NCBI GenBank assembly: GCA_900074745.1
Contig: LT598463.1
Coordinates: forward strand, 656,996 to 720,995
Length of the DNA stretch: 64,000 nucleotides
Source of the DNA: Lachancea mirantina
Taxonomy: Eukaryota > Ascomycota > Saccharomycetes > Saccharomycetales > Saccharomycetaceae
Direction of reading: 5' to 3'
Shown here: piece after piece, positions 28,101 to 38,494 of the stretch
Position numbering within the stretch: position 1 is the stretch's first letter
How the letters are laid out: every line of letters begins with the position of its first letter
Notes under the pieces: model-generated
Seen by the model: only the letters and a program-made list of their open reading frames with translations
Databases searched by the model: none
Told to the model about the DNA's origin: nothing
Made by a program: the position numbers and the translations under genes

Positions 28101-31100
28101 CGGCCAAAATGACGGGCAGCATTTCATCTAGCTTTGATAAGCCTAATCCGCTTATAACTTCTGCCAAGGCTTGGGCTGAGCCAAAACGGTCACCAGCCTT
28201 GGACTCATCGCTCAAGGTATCCAACAAACGAGGTATCAAGTTAGGGAATTGCTCTTCTCCCAGCCTCTCAACCAAAGCACCTAAAGCGCGAGCAGCTGTT
28301 GCCCTTGTATTTGGAACGGGATCAACCATGGCAACCTCAACTTCTTCAATAAGCTGCCCTAGATATGGTACTAGATCGTGAGCATCAACGAGAATGGCCA
28401 TATTTCCAACAATCTTGCAAGATTTTCTTTTGGTATTTGCCGATCTCTCACGCATCCCTCTGTGAATAACATGGACGATGAGAGCCAAGGATGGACCATC
28501 GATGTAATGAACGAATTGTGTGCGAATCAACGCATCCAGAGCTTCATCTGTGTACTTTGTGGGGTCACCAATCGCTTTAATGAGTGTTGGCACTAATCTT
28601 TGAATCTCAGGATTTCTGATGACTTCCCCGAAACGGTTCAAAGATTGGTCTGCAGCTTTGCGCACTTCTTTATGAGAGTCGTTCAAAACAGCAACGATTT
28701 GTGGAACAATTGTTGACAGCGATACCGATAGCTGAGTGGGGTCTAAATAAGCCATGTTTCCAAGGAGCTCGACCGAGCCTCTTTTGGTACGCCAAGAAAT
28801 GTCATCAAGGTTGCGTATCGCAACTGGAATCAATTTCTTGACACCAAAGCTGGTAGTATGTGCCATTATAGCTTTGGTGGCTCCTGCCGTAGCATCCCGT
28901 ACTTCGGGTACAGCATCACCCAGATTTTTTAAGATATTCGGAAGAATTTCAATGACGAAAGGCTCGAAAAATTTGCCAAGGGTTTTCGACAAGCATTCGA
29001 AGGCATAAGCGACACCTATTCTCACATCCGGATTTCTTTTGTCCTCTGATGCGTCCATCAAAGCCCTCGTGATATCAAATTCTGACAATGCACCAATTCC
29101 AAAACCTTTTACCAGCCCAGCGAGACCCCAGGCCGCTCCTCTGCGTGAACAGAGAGGTACTTTGACGGCTAGCAGATTTTCTAGCAGTTTGGAAACATAA
29201 TCAGATACGCTCAATTTCAAAGAAGAAACCAGTGGAGCGATACATTCAGAGACTGCTTGCTGCACATCCTCAGATGAGCTTTCAAGGACTTCCAATAGTT
29301 TTTCCGTGATTGCCTTGACTCTAACATCGTTAAAAGGTAAATGCTGTGCAAGAGTTCCATAAAGAATAATAATGTTCTCCTTGACTTTATCCTCCTTGAC
29401 AGAATTTATAGCTTGCTCAAAGAGAGGGACCAGCTCATGTACATTTTTGGATCCGTGGAACGCAATGAACTCAATTCCGGCCTCCTTCATTTCTTGCCGA
29501 ACAATCACTTCCCTATCGCCCAAAGAGCCGCTTTCAATCATAAATTTTGCGAAATCCAAGACGCTTTCAGAGTCTGAAGGGAAAAATCTCGAAAACTCTT
29601 TGAGTGTGATGGCCACGGTACTTCTGGAAGTCCATGGATCTTTTTGCTGCTCAGAAGTGATAACAACAAGGCCGTATTCATCCAAAATTGGCTCTGGAAT
29701 TTTGTTCATTTCCAAGTAGTAATCCATAAGGACAGCGAGATATTTCTCGAACATGGACTTGTCCTCTCTATAGAGTACGTTCAATGCAGAGGAAAACGCT
29801 CTCGCTACGAAAAGACGTAGCCCGCTATCCTCCTGATTGAAGAAATTAAGTAGAGAGGATAACAGGTCCTCCTTAATTTGGAACTTATTCAACTCCCAGA
29901 TGAACTTTGCAGTCTCTCTATTTGATTCATCCTCATCAAACATAAGTATAAATATTTCCGGAGAGAACTCCATGAAAGGCTGCAAGTCAAACTCTTCATC
30001 CAGTGCCTCTAATATTGATGCTCTCACAAATTGATTAGGCGACATCAGTGTTCTCAAAAATAGAGTCAGATCATCCTCCAATGGTATTAAAGAGATATTT
30101 TGGGATAAAGTCATAAGACTTTCCTTTGCTGCCCGAGCCCGGGATGGGATAGAGAGAAGCGAAAGGAGGGTCTTCAAAACATTTGTTCTTGGTATCGAAG
30201 AATCGCGGAAAGCTTCGGCATGTGCAGAGATGATTTCCAGAGCAAGCAGCAGATGTTCTTCTTCTTTGTCTTCTTCAACAAAATCGCTTTTGATTCGAGG
30301 CTTCCCCGCGTTGGATTTCGCAACTCTGTATCCTTCCTCAAGAACGACTGTCAGAAGGGGAAGCATATAATTTAAAGTCAATTGGTCAAAAGCTTTTTTA
30401 TCAGCCGCAAATTTGATCTTAAAGAGAACACGAGATAATAGGTCTAATGCTGATTCCTTCAAATAATTCTCAGGAATATGGGAAACACCTAACACGCGAA
30501 GAGTCGCGAGGCCGACGAAGAGACGTAATGAAGAGAGACGAGGAGAAGTAATTTTTGACAGGGCTAGGTAAGTTTCAATACCTTGTAGTTTAACAAGCTC
30601 CCAAATATTTTCCTCTTGAAGTGCGGCTAGAAGATCGTGAATTATCGCTGGGTACCATTTTTGGGAGCCATTTTCAACCAGAGAGGCTCCTATGGTCAAA
30701 GATCTTATTAGATTTAAACTCGTGCTTAGGCGTAAATAACGAATGCCAACCTCGGCCCGTACTGCTGATTCCTTGCGCAATTGAGCATCAACTAAATCCT
30801 GTTCGTCCTTTGAGAGCTTTTTCGTAGTTGTTCTTTTCGCTGCTTGCTTCTTCCGGATTTCTTCTTCCCATTTGAGAGTCTCCGAATCTTTTCCATTTCT
30901 GTGCTGAGCAGAGGACCGGGCCTCTTTCTCCTCCAAAACGTTAATAGCCAACTGGCCTTCTTGTCCTCGCCAGACGTTCAAATCCTCAGTTGTGATTTTT
31001 TGAAGCGATTCCAAGTCAAGTCCATCTTTTATCAAGTCAATTGCTAACGGAATAATCGTTTCTGTATTGATAAAAGCTGCGTAAGCAACAGCATCAATTG

Positions 31101-33162
31101 TCGCACGTCTCAATTGCGCACTAATAGCATGATTATCTGAGAGTTGTTTAGCTCTATCCACTATAGTTCTTCCAAATCTCTTAATAAGGGAGCCTGGGTC
31201 CAGGTTTGCCTTAATTACCATGTCCGCCCAGGTAAACTTAAGTAACAACTCCGGAAACTGAAATAAGGCAAGAAGCTCGATGAAGACTTTTTCCATGGAC
31301 TCGATGTCTTCTGTGGGCTGAGCGAAACTCAACAAAACGGGTGAGATGAAACGTAAGCTAATTAAGGAATTTTCACGCCTTTCTGAAACCGCAACTTCGA
31401 GGGATCTAATCACACCTGGTCCTATTAACGAAGGCGAATACTTCAAATAGCTTTTCAAAAGCTCGGTTGCTAAGACTCTTTTATTAGGCACCAATTGCGT
31501 CGAAAGGGTAACGATCACCAATGCATTTCCAATGTTTGCCATTTGTTGGAACAACTCTTTCCTTTCCTGGTCTTGAAGAGACCTAGAAACCTCGTTCAGG
31601 TACTTTAAACAGGCAAATATAGCATTATGATCATGAGTTTGTGGGGACGAGAGAACGTCCTTCGTAAATGCATGGATATTAGAGGTGAATTGTTCCGATT
31701 GAAACAAAGACCCAGAATAATTAGCCAACAAACCGGTGAGCCATAATTTTCTGACTTGAAGCTTTTTATCACTTAGACCTTTCTCGATAAGAGCAGTCAT
31801 ATCGGTGGCCACATCTTCAATATTAGAGAGATGAACAAATAGTGCTGTAAGCATGATTGGCAAAACGCTTTCATTAGATTCTTTTGAAACGTATGGTGCC
31901 AGTTTCGAGACAATTTCTTTCGAGGTCCCCTCAAATATCAGGGGAATGTTGGTTAGAATTTGACATGCAATGCTTTTGTATTCGATGTTCAAATTTGTTT
32001 TCAAATTTTTAAACAATTCATCTACAAGTAGCAAAAGATCATTGCAGGATGTATTATTCTCGCTCAAGCTACGCAGCAGCTGAGTGAATGAGCTTAAGCA
32101 CGCTTTCCTCACATTCTCTTTGCTGCTTTTCAGAGAGGAAAAGGTTTGCGACATGAGCTTCGTTTGAACGAAGTATTTGCATAAATCAATCTTTCTAGCA
32201 TCCAACCCACCGAAGATAACTGCGTTTGTAGTAAAACCAAATTCAGGTGCCCTCAAAACGCTTTTTTCCATGTTGGCAATGAAATGTTCACTGAACACCT
32301 CCTCGTCCACAAATTCTCCCATAAATGGTTTGAGATACGCTTCCAAGCAGCTGCCAGCTATCACCGACTTGGATAGAATAACTTCTCTACTGATGAAGTC
32401 ACAGAATGGCTGTACGCAGTTCAAACGTACTGAATCGTACGCTGATGGCTGGGAAGATAGCAATTGGGTGCACGCCTTGGAAATCGATCCTAACAAAACC
32501 AAAACCCCTTTAGCCGGTAATTTCGATTTGTCGTAATTGTCTGTCAGCGCCGATGCAACGTTAAGTCCAAAATCGCCGGCTTTGAAGTTTAAGCATGAAA
32601 CGTATACTTTAGTGATTGACTGCAAAACACTGCCACGTAGACGCTTAGCATGCTGTTTCTGTCCCCGGTTCACCGATTTCGACTCTTGGACCGATAGCAT
32701 ATCCTCAATGCCATTTGCGACGAGGCATTGAGCCTGAACAAGCTTCGCCATGTCTAAATTAAACGCATACTCCGAAAATCTATAAGTAAAGCCCAAACAG
32801 GAATTAATACCATCTAACAGGTTCAGGTTACTTTTTAATGCTTTGGTCGACGAACAATATTGCGCTACACTGAGCAATTGACTCGAGATCATCGTCAAAT
32901 ATTTCTTGTCTCTGACTGCCACAGTTTCCAAAATTTGTCCAACAAACTTGAGGGATGCCGCATCCTTGATAGTGCCATAGGAATCTATCAGAAGGGCACA
33001 TATCTGTTCCAATGCAACGTCATCATTATCGCCTTCATACCTCTCAAGCCTTGTTAGCACTTCTTGAAGCATGGGATGCTTTAAGGAGAGCGACGAGAGG
33101 CGCCGCAACTCTTCGACAGTCTCAATAATACTCTGCCATGCATCATCAGAAGGAGACGACAT
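25162..33162 (-). CDS. GCN1: Gcn1, ribosome-associated activator of Gcn2
   Basis: Gcn1 binds stalled or collided ribosomes with Gcn20 and passes the uncharged-tRNA signal to the kinase Gcn2, which phosphorylates eIF2-alpha. The 2666-aa protein has nearly the length of S. cerevisiae Gcn1 (2672). It is built almost entirely of HEAT repeats. The charged segment EEIRKKQAAKRTTTKKLSKDEQDLVDAQLRKESAVR lies near residue 780. The eEF3-like central region is at about residues 1330-1640 (CSRRGAAWGLAGLVKGFG, VPEVRDATAGATKAIM, WRTKRGSVELLGNMAYLDP). The next 350 residues contain the Gcn2-contacting part (GDRFGSAQALAEVISGLG follows). The ATG at 33162 is the first in frame. In S. cerevisiae it directly follows HOS2; a Zn2Cys6 gene separates them here. 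DSD1, next to it in S. cerevisiae, is absent. Confidence 0.98.
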   Translation of the reverse strand: MSSPSDDAWQSIIETVEELRRLSSLSLKHPMLQEVLTRLERYEGDNDDVALEQICALLIDSYGTIKDAASLKFVGQILETVAVRDKKYLTMISSQLLSVAQYCSSTKALKSNLNLLDGINSCLGFTYRFSEYAFNLDMAKLVQAQCLVANGIEDMLSVQESKSVNRGQKQHAKRLRGSVLQSITKVYVSCLNFKAGDFGLNVASALTDNYDKSKLPAKGVLVLLGSISKACTQLLSSQPSAYDSVRLNCVQPFCDFISREVILSKSVIAGSCLEAYLKPFMGEFVDEEVFSEHFIANMEKSVLRAPEFGFTTNAVIFGGLDARKIDLCKYFVQTKLMSQTFSSLKSSKENVRKACLSSFTQLLRSLSENNTSCNDLLLLVDELFKNLKTNLNIEYKSIACQILTNIPLIFEGTSKEIVSKLAPYVSKESNESVLPIMLTALFVHLSNIEDVATDMTALIEKGLSDKKLQVRKLWLTGLLANYSGSLFQSEQFTSNIHAFTKDVLSSPQTHDHNAIFACLKYLNEVSRSLQDQERKELFQQMANIGNALVIVTLSTQLVPNKRVLATELLKSYLKYSPSLIGPGVIRSLEVAVSERRENSLISLRFISPVLLSFAQPTEDIESMEKVFIELLALFQFPELLLKFTWADMVIKANLDPGSLIKRFGRTIVDRAKQLSDNHAISAQLRRATIDAVAYAAFINTETIIPLAIDLIKDGLDLESLQKITTEDLNVWRGQEGQLAINVLEEKEARSSAQHRNGKDSETLKWEEEIRKKQAAKRTTTKKLSKDEQDLVDAQLRKESAVRAEVGIRYLRLSTSLNLIRSLTIGASLVENGSQKWYPAIIHDLLAALQEENIWELVKLQGIETYLALSKITSPRLSSLRLFVGLATLRVLGVSHIPENYLKESALDLLSRVLFKIKFAADKKAFDQLTLNYMLPLLTVVLEEGYRVAKSNAGKPRIKSDFVEEDKEEEHLLLALEIISAHAEAFRDSSIPRTNVLKTLLSLLSIPSRARAAKESLMTLSQNISLIPLEDDLTLFLRTLMSPNQFVRASILEALDEEFDLQPFMEFSPEIFILMFDEDESNRETAKFIWELNKFQIKEDLLSSLLNFFNQEDSGLRLFVARAFSSALNVLYREDKSMFEKYLAVLMDYYLEMNKIPEPILDEYGLVVITSEQQKDPWTSRSTVAITLKEFSRFFPSDSESVLDFAKFMIESGSLGDREVIVRQEMKEAGIEFIAFHGSKNVHELVPLFEQAINSVKEDKVKENIIILYGTLAQHLPFNDVRVKAITEKLLEVLESSSEDVQQAVSECIAPLVSSLKLSVSDYVSKLLENLLAVKVPLCSRRGAAWGLAGLVKGFGIGALSEFDITRALMDASEDKRNPDVRIGVAYAFECLSKTLGKFFEPFVIEILPNILKNLGDAVPEVRDATAGATKAIMAHTTSFGVKKLIPVAIRNLDDISWRTKRGSVELLGNMAYLDPTQLSVSLSTIVPQIVAVLNDSHKEVRKAADQSLNRFGEVIRNPEIQRLVPTLIKAIGDPTKYTDEALDALIRTQFVHYIDGPSLALIVHVIHRGMRERSANTKRKSCKIVGNMAILVDAHDLVPYLGQLIEEVEVAMVDPVPNTRATAARALGALVERLGEEQFPNLIPRLLDTLSDESKAGDRFGSAQALAEVISGLGLSKLDEMLPVILAGVKNFRSYIREGFMPLLLFLPVCFGTQFAPYVSQIIQPILAGLADPDDNISDTALKAGKLLVKNYATKAVDLLLPELELGMFDENERIRLSSVQLCADLLFQVTGISSKNEFEDDETEHHSEVTKQMVEVLGTERRDRVLSSLFVCRSDTSGIVRATTVDVWKALVPNTPRTIREILPTLTNLIVAHLASPSPVLRHISAQSLGDMVKRVGGNAMSEILPTLNSSIEKSSDTGSKQGVCIALQELIISSAWDVLVEYQDSIVNIIRVALVDHDLIVREAAASSFDVFQDVFGNVAVDEILPHLLNLLQSPESSEYALLALQEIMSTKSEVIFPILIPTLLRSPVDAFRARALGSLARVAGSALYRHLSLIINALVGSLVDLDSNTGLVEALHEALDAVFCSVVESEGLHPLLQQILSLLKDDNKEKRIVVLGRLPHFFDVTTLDYSVYTADLVSDLVLSFDDSDERVLKGTFETLTILIKKQDKSNLERLVKPSKQALQLAGKSGQELAIFGLPKGPSCILPIFLHGLMYGSNDDRESSAIAIADIVSRTPAANLRPFVTVITGPLIRVVGERFPADIKAAILFALNKLFDKVPQLLRPFIPQLQRTFVKSLSDPSNEKLRLRAARALGSLIEYQPRIDPLVAELVNGTKQSSDSGVKSAMLRALLEVMTKAGDKLSENSKKSIINLVEEQISSVDDKLATAYAKLIGSLSSIMSSEGAKNILADKVLDSDLEGDSGRFGILTLNSFLKHAPQHVFQVDILQRVVEYLLKASDAPSPYISENSLMAIGKLLLLQNENKSLDSTYQSPEPFRLDDADISKLIRQLCKCMLKPESNSLDARRYALVVVRTLARFKFNECIVSHYDWLGTSVFSCLRDIIIPVKLAAEKAYLAIFKLVEDPDMNLFNEWVAQLKSESVANCVGTTVLVRSIKDYTKRVGKRLASVERERIEAGGDPETVFSDRFEDEREIWAVGSVDLSSDD

Positions 33163-33703
33163 CCTCGCTTAATATCGGACAGGCCTGTAAGGTGGAATCT
33201 TGTAAGTTAACTTTACCAAAATTGTATAACTGAAAAATTTTATCGTACGTAATAAGGCAAACTAACCAGATGTCAGAATCACTTCACCGCAAAATAGAAA
33301 CTAAGTCGTCGTTAAGCGAACGAAATGAAGTCTCGACTCGAACATGTCCTATGAAAGATTAATATATCGATGGTGATCGACAGGGAATTTCAAAGTTCGG
33401 CGGTGATTGCTTATAAACGAAGATCATGACTTTCATGAACAACGAATATGAATTAATGTCCGTCTTAAACGGGTCTCATAGGGTCGAACGCGGTTTTCTT
33501 TATACTTTTGACTGTATGATAACACAGAAGTTAAGTAGGGACACAAAGAGTAACTCGAATTGTGGCAGCCTTCTGAAATTAAGGTCCAATTTGCTTATTT
33601 CAAGAAAACAACGTCATGAAATGTCATGAAAGCAAATGAGGACCACGTGTAGTCAACTCGTCATGCCTATAGCCTGCAATGGAAGCGGAGAACACAGGAC
33701 CAC
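33163..33703. promoter_or_regulatory. GCN1 promoter and MDS3 3' flank
   Basis: A 541-bp spacer between two minus-strand genes. It has one CACGTG (33645-33650) and AT-rich stretches. I see no conserved ORF or RNA gene; snR4 could lie in such a gap but was not recognised. Confidence 0.5.
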
Positions 33704-36700
33704 TTATTTTTTTTTGCCAAAAAATGAGAAGTTTGTAGAGGGCTCCTTTTTCTTCCTAGAGCCCGATGAGCCGTGCGTGCTGGGCTGCACCGCAAATGGG
33801 ACTGTCGTGAAGATTCCGGCGCCAGCGCCGGTTAAACCACTCGAGCTTAAGTGAGAATTGATTTTTTTCACCTTCGCTTGTTTTTTTAGATCCGGGGTTC
33901 CCGAAGAAAACTTAGATGCTTCTGACGCCTTTTCTCCCGCAACTTTTACTTGACTTAATGAGGAAGGATTTGTCTTTTTCATCGGTTCCCTATTGGAGGA
34001 CCAGGGACTTTTCCGACCCGAAGCGGACCCAGAATTTGTCCTGCTTAGCTGTTCCGTAGACGATTTAGGTGTCAATGGCCTTGCAACGCTCGCAGACTCA
34101 TGTCTATTCTTAAGTGGAGTCGTCGGTCTTTCAACGCACTCTACCGGCGTGTCCATTCGTTGAAGCTCCTCATCGTAAGCGACCAAGTCGTGACTTAATT
34201 TCTGTTTCAAGGATTTGAGCGTCCTGGCTAAGCTTAGGCACGTTTTGCATCTGATTGTAAGGTTGACATCTCCAACCATCACCGATGTCTTATGTATCAG
34301 CTCAATAATATATTCCACAGGAGGAAGAGAATTGGGAGAGGCAATGTTGTCCAATGTTGGAGCTTCCCCATGAGGCGCCGATTGTTCTGACTTAAAATAT
34401 TTCTCGCCTTGGCGAAAATAATTCAAAATCTTATTCGCCGAATTACCTGGTCCATCATTAAATGTGGTCAGAGGGTCAATAGATTCATCGACGTTACGCT
34501 CGCGGATTTTTTGATCGAGTTTTGACGATGAAGCAACGCCAAAAGCTAGACTCATATCTCCGAAATCAGAATCCGAGGAAGAGCTGTCATCGTCATCGTT
34601 ATCGCTATCAGAGGTTATCTTTTGAGATTTTTTAGTTAAAATGCGATTAGCATGCGCTTGATCATTGCCTTTCCCCTTCCTTGCGTCTATTATTTGAGTG
34701 GAAGGCTTGAGCAAATCGTTCCTGGAAATATCATGCAGCTTGATTTGTTCAATATCTTCAGCATTGGACTCTTGCTCCCCTCTTTTGATTGCTGCTGCCT
34801 TTGCGGTCCTTTGCTTCTCCAACTCATCCCTTTTACCACCAGGTGAGAGGATTGTAGAGGATTCCTTCGAGTAATTGGGGCCTAGTTCTTTCTCTACGTC
34901 GTTATTCTTAACCTGCAGCGCATTTGGCTCAGATTGCCCTGAAGCTGATGAGGACGGTTTTGAACTAGAGTACTGAGGTAAACCCATTGATGGATCCCCA
35001 TCTCCTAATCCACTTGCGAGAAGAATTGGAATATTGAGTTCCAGTTCATCACCCTTATCGAGTTTATATCCGCTTTTACCTTGAAAATTGTCTAAGCTAC
35101 CACTGGTGCTGAGAGAAACTTGACGAGAGCGCTTGCGCAAGGCGCGGAGATCCACATAACCGTTGCCAAGCCCAATTAATGACTTTTCGAGAGTGAGTAG
35201 CTCTTGATAGGATAAGTTAGCCGCCAAAACATTTTCGATTTTTTCTTCGTCGCTTGTGAAACGTTTGGCCACCTTCAATAAGAACAACTGCTTGAAAGAG
35301 GATTCCATCAATAATAAACTCTCCTCTTTCTTGGCCACGATAGAAAATAGCACCTCGTTCATCAGATCGTAAAGTAGAGGTATTTGATACAGTTTCGCAA
35401 CCATGAGCAAATTTAAAGCCACAGGCGACAAAAGCCATTTTCCGCTCACTTGACCGGTGTACAAAAACTCCGCAAGAGCTTTCACAGTGCTTGTAGGCCA
35501 CGGCATGTAAAGAGAGCGAGGCGTGAGTGAAGGCTCCAAATAGTGAGGGTGGTGGACTGCCCCGCTCGCGAGACTGTCAGCCTCAGAAGTCCATGAACCT
35601 CTTTTCCTGTCGTCTGCAAAATTCAGTTTTCCAGTACTACTCTCTCGAGATAGACTAGCCCACCTATGAAACGACGGACGGTGGCATTCGTTTTGGGTAT
35701 TACTTTCTAATTCAACATCGATGAGGTAGTCTTCGAGGAATTGCCTTTCCATGGATGGCCTACGTAAGGGCTGAGACTCTGGACTCACATTCTGATTGTC
35801 ACTTCCGTGGTTACTGAGCCCACTGGACAACTGTTGAGAGCCCCAAGGCCCAGCGACGGCATGCGTGATATCGTTGTAAAGCGAAGAGCGCCGAGACGAA
35901 AATGGACTGTTCTTCGCCGAAAAGTTAGAAGCCGAGATTTCCGGAGGTTTTTGCTGAGGTACGGCAGGAATTGGATCCGTCGGAAGAGGTTGCTGAGGGG
36001 GTAACGTCATATTGAGTGGCGGGTGAGCAGAAGAGGCTGAATGGATGTTTTCGTTAGAGGCGTGAGGGTACATTGAGTTACCCAGGCGATCAGATGAGGA
36101 GCTGACATATGATATCGAACTATTCTGCGAAGCTATAGAAGCTTTGCGTGAGAAATCATTGGTTTGAAGATTCGACTGATTGTTGCCTAACGAAGAGTCG
36201 GGAAACAGCGCTGGATGTGATGCCCTTCTCGCGACCTGGGAATTACTATCCGTTGCAAATAGAACAGAAGCGGAAGATTTGCGACGATTGTGCAAGTATG
36301 GGCTAAGTTTTTGCACTGTTTGGATATGTGTGGGCTCCGAAGTACTCGAGTGCAACATGGGCATGTTGCTTCCACTCTTGGATTCGGTGAAAGGCATTCT
36401 GAAGACCATACCAAAATCAGCACGTTCTTTTTTGCGATGCGGCTTCGTCGTGTGAATTTCTTGGGAGGCGGCACTAGAGTTGATATGGCGGGGATCTCTT
36501 GGTTGACTTGCCGGGTCACTTCCATTGCCCGTTTCAGAATTCAAACGTGCTTTGAGCTTAGACGTACCTCGGGTCAAGGATTGCTTGCCATCAGAAAATG
36601 AATGCTTGATAGACTCAGCGGCTTCTTGAGAAAGGAAAACTGGGGAGGATTTTTTGGAAAGTAACGTGGAGAGTGGATGGGAACTTAGGATCTCATCCAC

Positions 36701-38494
36701 ATCTTTGATGATGTTTTGTTCGGACGAGCTTCTGGAAGGACATTTCGGTTGCTCCTTAGAACTTGTGCTTTCAAGGTTGGACCCCATAGTCGCGAAGGGG
36801 TTGACGGAAGAGTCTGTAGACAATTTGCTAATTTCATTGTAATTGACGTTGCTGTTGAGAGCAGTAGAAGCGCTTACAAAACCTTGTGCTAAAAGACCGT
36901 CAAAGTATCTTCCCCACCTTTTTCTCAGTAGATAAAGAGGTACACTGACACGGTCTCCTTCTTCTGTTACAATTTCGAAGTCCGACAAATAACGTCCATA
37001 AAGCTCTAAACTGTCTTTCCCCAAGGCCATGGCATGAGATGGAAAGACAGATGGCGTCGTAGTTATTTCTTGCGTTGGAGCAATATAACGAGAATAGTTC
37101 TCGAATATATCTTGACTTCTTTCAGACATTGCTTTCTCCACTTTCTTGTTCTTCTTCAAAATAGACAAACTGAAACCTTTGTTGATAACATTCGCCATAG
37201 GCAAAGATATACAGAGCATCTTATCAAACCTTTGAACTGAAGGTGATGACGTATCAGCAACCGAAGTACCCAAAAATAAAATTTTATGGTGCGAGGGCCA
37301 CGTTAAAGGTTGGCATAGACGGTACATTGCACCATTGTCGTTGGTACACTTAACGTTCACTTCGCTCCAGCTACCAGTAGCCATGCTGTAGGAAAAACAT
37401 CGGTAATTCGCCGGCTGCACGTCAGGATAAAACCCAGCTACTATAATGGTCTGACCATGGAGAGCACCAACAGGATTTTTCAAAAGGGAGGTGATCATAA
37501 ATCTTTTGGTTTCAGCGGAAACCGATTCAAAAAGCGACAACCTAACGGCCGAGGAGTGATTGACCAAAGGTTGAATCGCGAGCGGTCCCTGCTCCAAGTC
37601 CCTTGGATCAGACACAGGGCTAAATACAGCCAGAGACGGTACTCCGTCTATCGTGGTAACCAGCGAGAAATTATTGTCCTTGACCAGCGTCGTGGGATGT
37701 CCATCAATGTTAAAAGTGATATCTTTGAAGTTGGACTCCGGAGACGCCTCTTCCCCGGATTCCCATCGCTTCTGAGTAACATTGTAAACATCCACGGAGT
37801 GGACAGGTCTATCCATGTTGTCCAAACCGCCCACAATGACAATGAGGGTGTCTTTATCATCGTCATTGCCATTCACTACATGCATCTCGTGATTGAATCT
37901 ACGAGTGATGGACGGATCACTGGCAATTGGGGTCCACACTTTTCGAGTTAGATCTAACGCCCACAGCTCGTTTGTTGCGGTCAGTTCGTAATTGAACTCG
38001 GGACAAATGACTAGACCTCCGAAGACGTACAGATATCCGCTGTTGAAAGTCATGGAATGGTAAAGGCGCTCGGGTATGGCCTTTGGTTGAGTGCCGCCTT
38101 GAGGCTCGCCAGAAGCACCGAGCTTCACGCTTGCAAAAGCACTGAACGTGTCGACTCGCCTCCAAGCCCGAGAGATCAAATCAAGCTGAAATAGTTCTCG
38201 ACTAACCCATTGCCGTAAACTTTGAAAACTAGAACTGGATTTATGCTCTCTGGCAAAATAGAAAATGATTTCTTGTTGCAGAGATGCTGAGTTAATATTA
38301 GTGAGTGCTAAAGGTATGGTCAGACCACCATAAACGAAAACCGACGATCTTCCCAGCGCAATAGCAGCCCCCGTACGACAATCTAGAAGTAGGGCTCTTT
38401 TTTCGCTCTCAGTAAGATTGGAGCTGGCTTCTGGCCGTAACTCGGGCAGTTTCAGCGAGTAGCATGAAGTCGGTGACGGCAGTAGACACGGCAT
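33704..38494 (-). CDS. MDS3: Mds3/Pmd1 kelch-repeat regulator of pH response and meiosis
   Basis: Mds3 and its ohnolog Pmd1 are cytoplasmic negative regulators of early meiotic gene expression, acting in TOR and pH signalling. A single gene here (1596 aa) stands for both (1487 and 1753 aa), between GCN1 and YIP4 as YGL197W. The first 370 residues hold kelch blocks (YHSMTFNSGYLYVFGGLVICP, RRFNHEMHVVNGNDDDKDTLIVIVGGLDNMDRP). A BTB-like start (SDFEIVTEEGDRVSVPLYLLRKRWGRYFDGLL, about 505-535) is followed, after roughly 460 low-complexity residues, by a BTB-like second half (VKALAEFLYTG...NLLMVAKLYQIPLLYDLMNEVL, about 1003-1045). The C-terminal third is Ser-rich and disordered. The start is ATG at 38494. 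Confidence 0.93.
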   Translation of the reverse strand: MPCLLPSPTSCYSLKLPELRPEASSNLTESEKRALLLDCRTGAAIALGRSSVFVYGGLTIPLALTNINSASLQQEIIFYFAREHKSSSSFQSLRQWVSRELFQLDLISRAWRRVDTFSAFASVKLGASGEPQGGTQPKAIPERLYHSMTFNSGYLYVFGGLVICPEFNYELTATNELWALDLTRKVWTPIASDPSITRRFNHEMHVVNGNDDDKDTLIVIVGGLDNMDRPVHSVDVYNVTQKRWESGEEASPESNFKDITFNIDGHPTTLVKDNNFSLVTTIDGVPSLAVFSPVSDPRDLEQGPLAIQPLVNHSSAVRLSLFESVSAETKRFMITSLLKNPVGALHGQTIIVAGFYPDVQPANYRCFSYSMATGSWSEVNVKCTNDNGAMYRLCQPLTWPSHHKILFLGTSVADTSSPSVQRFDKMLCISLPMANVINKGFSLSILKKNKKVEKAMSERSQDIFENYSRYIAPTQEITTTPSVFPSHAMALGKDSLELYGRYLSDFEIVTEEGDRVSVPLYLLRKRWGRYFDGLLAQGFVSASTALNSNVNYNEISKLSTDSSVNPFATMGSNLESTSSKEQPKCPSRSSSEQNIIKDVDEILSSHPLSTLLSKKSSPVFLSQEAAESIKHSFSDGKQSLTRGTSKLKARLNSETGNGSDPASQPRDPRHINSSAASQEIHTTKPHRKKERADFGMVFRMPFTESKSGSNMPMLHSSTSEPTHIQTVQKLSPYLHNRRKSSASVLFATDSNSQVARRASHPALFPDSSLGNNQSNLQTNDFSRKASIASQNSSISYVSSSSDRLGNSMYPHASNENIHSASSAHPPLNMTLPPQQPLPTDPIPAVPQQKPPEISASNFSAKNSPFSSRRSSLYNDITHAVAGPWGSQQLSSGLSNHGSDNQNVSPESQPLRRPSMERQFLEDYLIDVELESNTQNECHRPSFHRWASLSRESSTGKLNFADDRKRGSWTSEADSLASGAVHHPHYLEPSLTPRSLYMPWPTSTVKALAEFLYTGQVSGKWLLSPVALNLLMVAKLYQIPLLYDLMNEVLFSIVAKKEESLLLMESSFKQLFLLKVAKRFTSDEEKIENVLAANLSYQELLTLEKSLIGLGNGYVDLRALRKRSRQVSLSTSGSLDNFQGKSGYKLDKGDELELNIPILLASGLGDGDPSMGLPQYSSSKPSSSASGQSEPNALQVKNNDVEKELGPNYSKESSTILSPGGKRDELEKQRTAKAAAIKRGEQESNAEDIEQIKLHDISRNDLLKPSTQIIDARKGKGNDQAHANRILTKKSQKITSDSDNDDDDSSSSDSDFGDMSLAFGVASSSKLDQKIRERNVDESIDPLTTFNDGPGNSANKILNYFRQGEKYFKSEQSAPHGEAPTLDNIASPNSLPPVEYIIELIHKTSVMVGDVNLTIRCKTCLSLARTLKSLKQKLSHDLVAYDEELQRMDTPVECVERPTTPLKNRHESASVARPLTPKSSTEQLSRTNSGSASGRKSPWSSNREPMKKTNPSSLSQVKVAGEKASEASKFSSGTPDLKKQAKVKKINSHLSSSGLTGAGAGIFTTVPFAVQPSTHGSSGSRKKKEPSTNFSFFGKKK

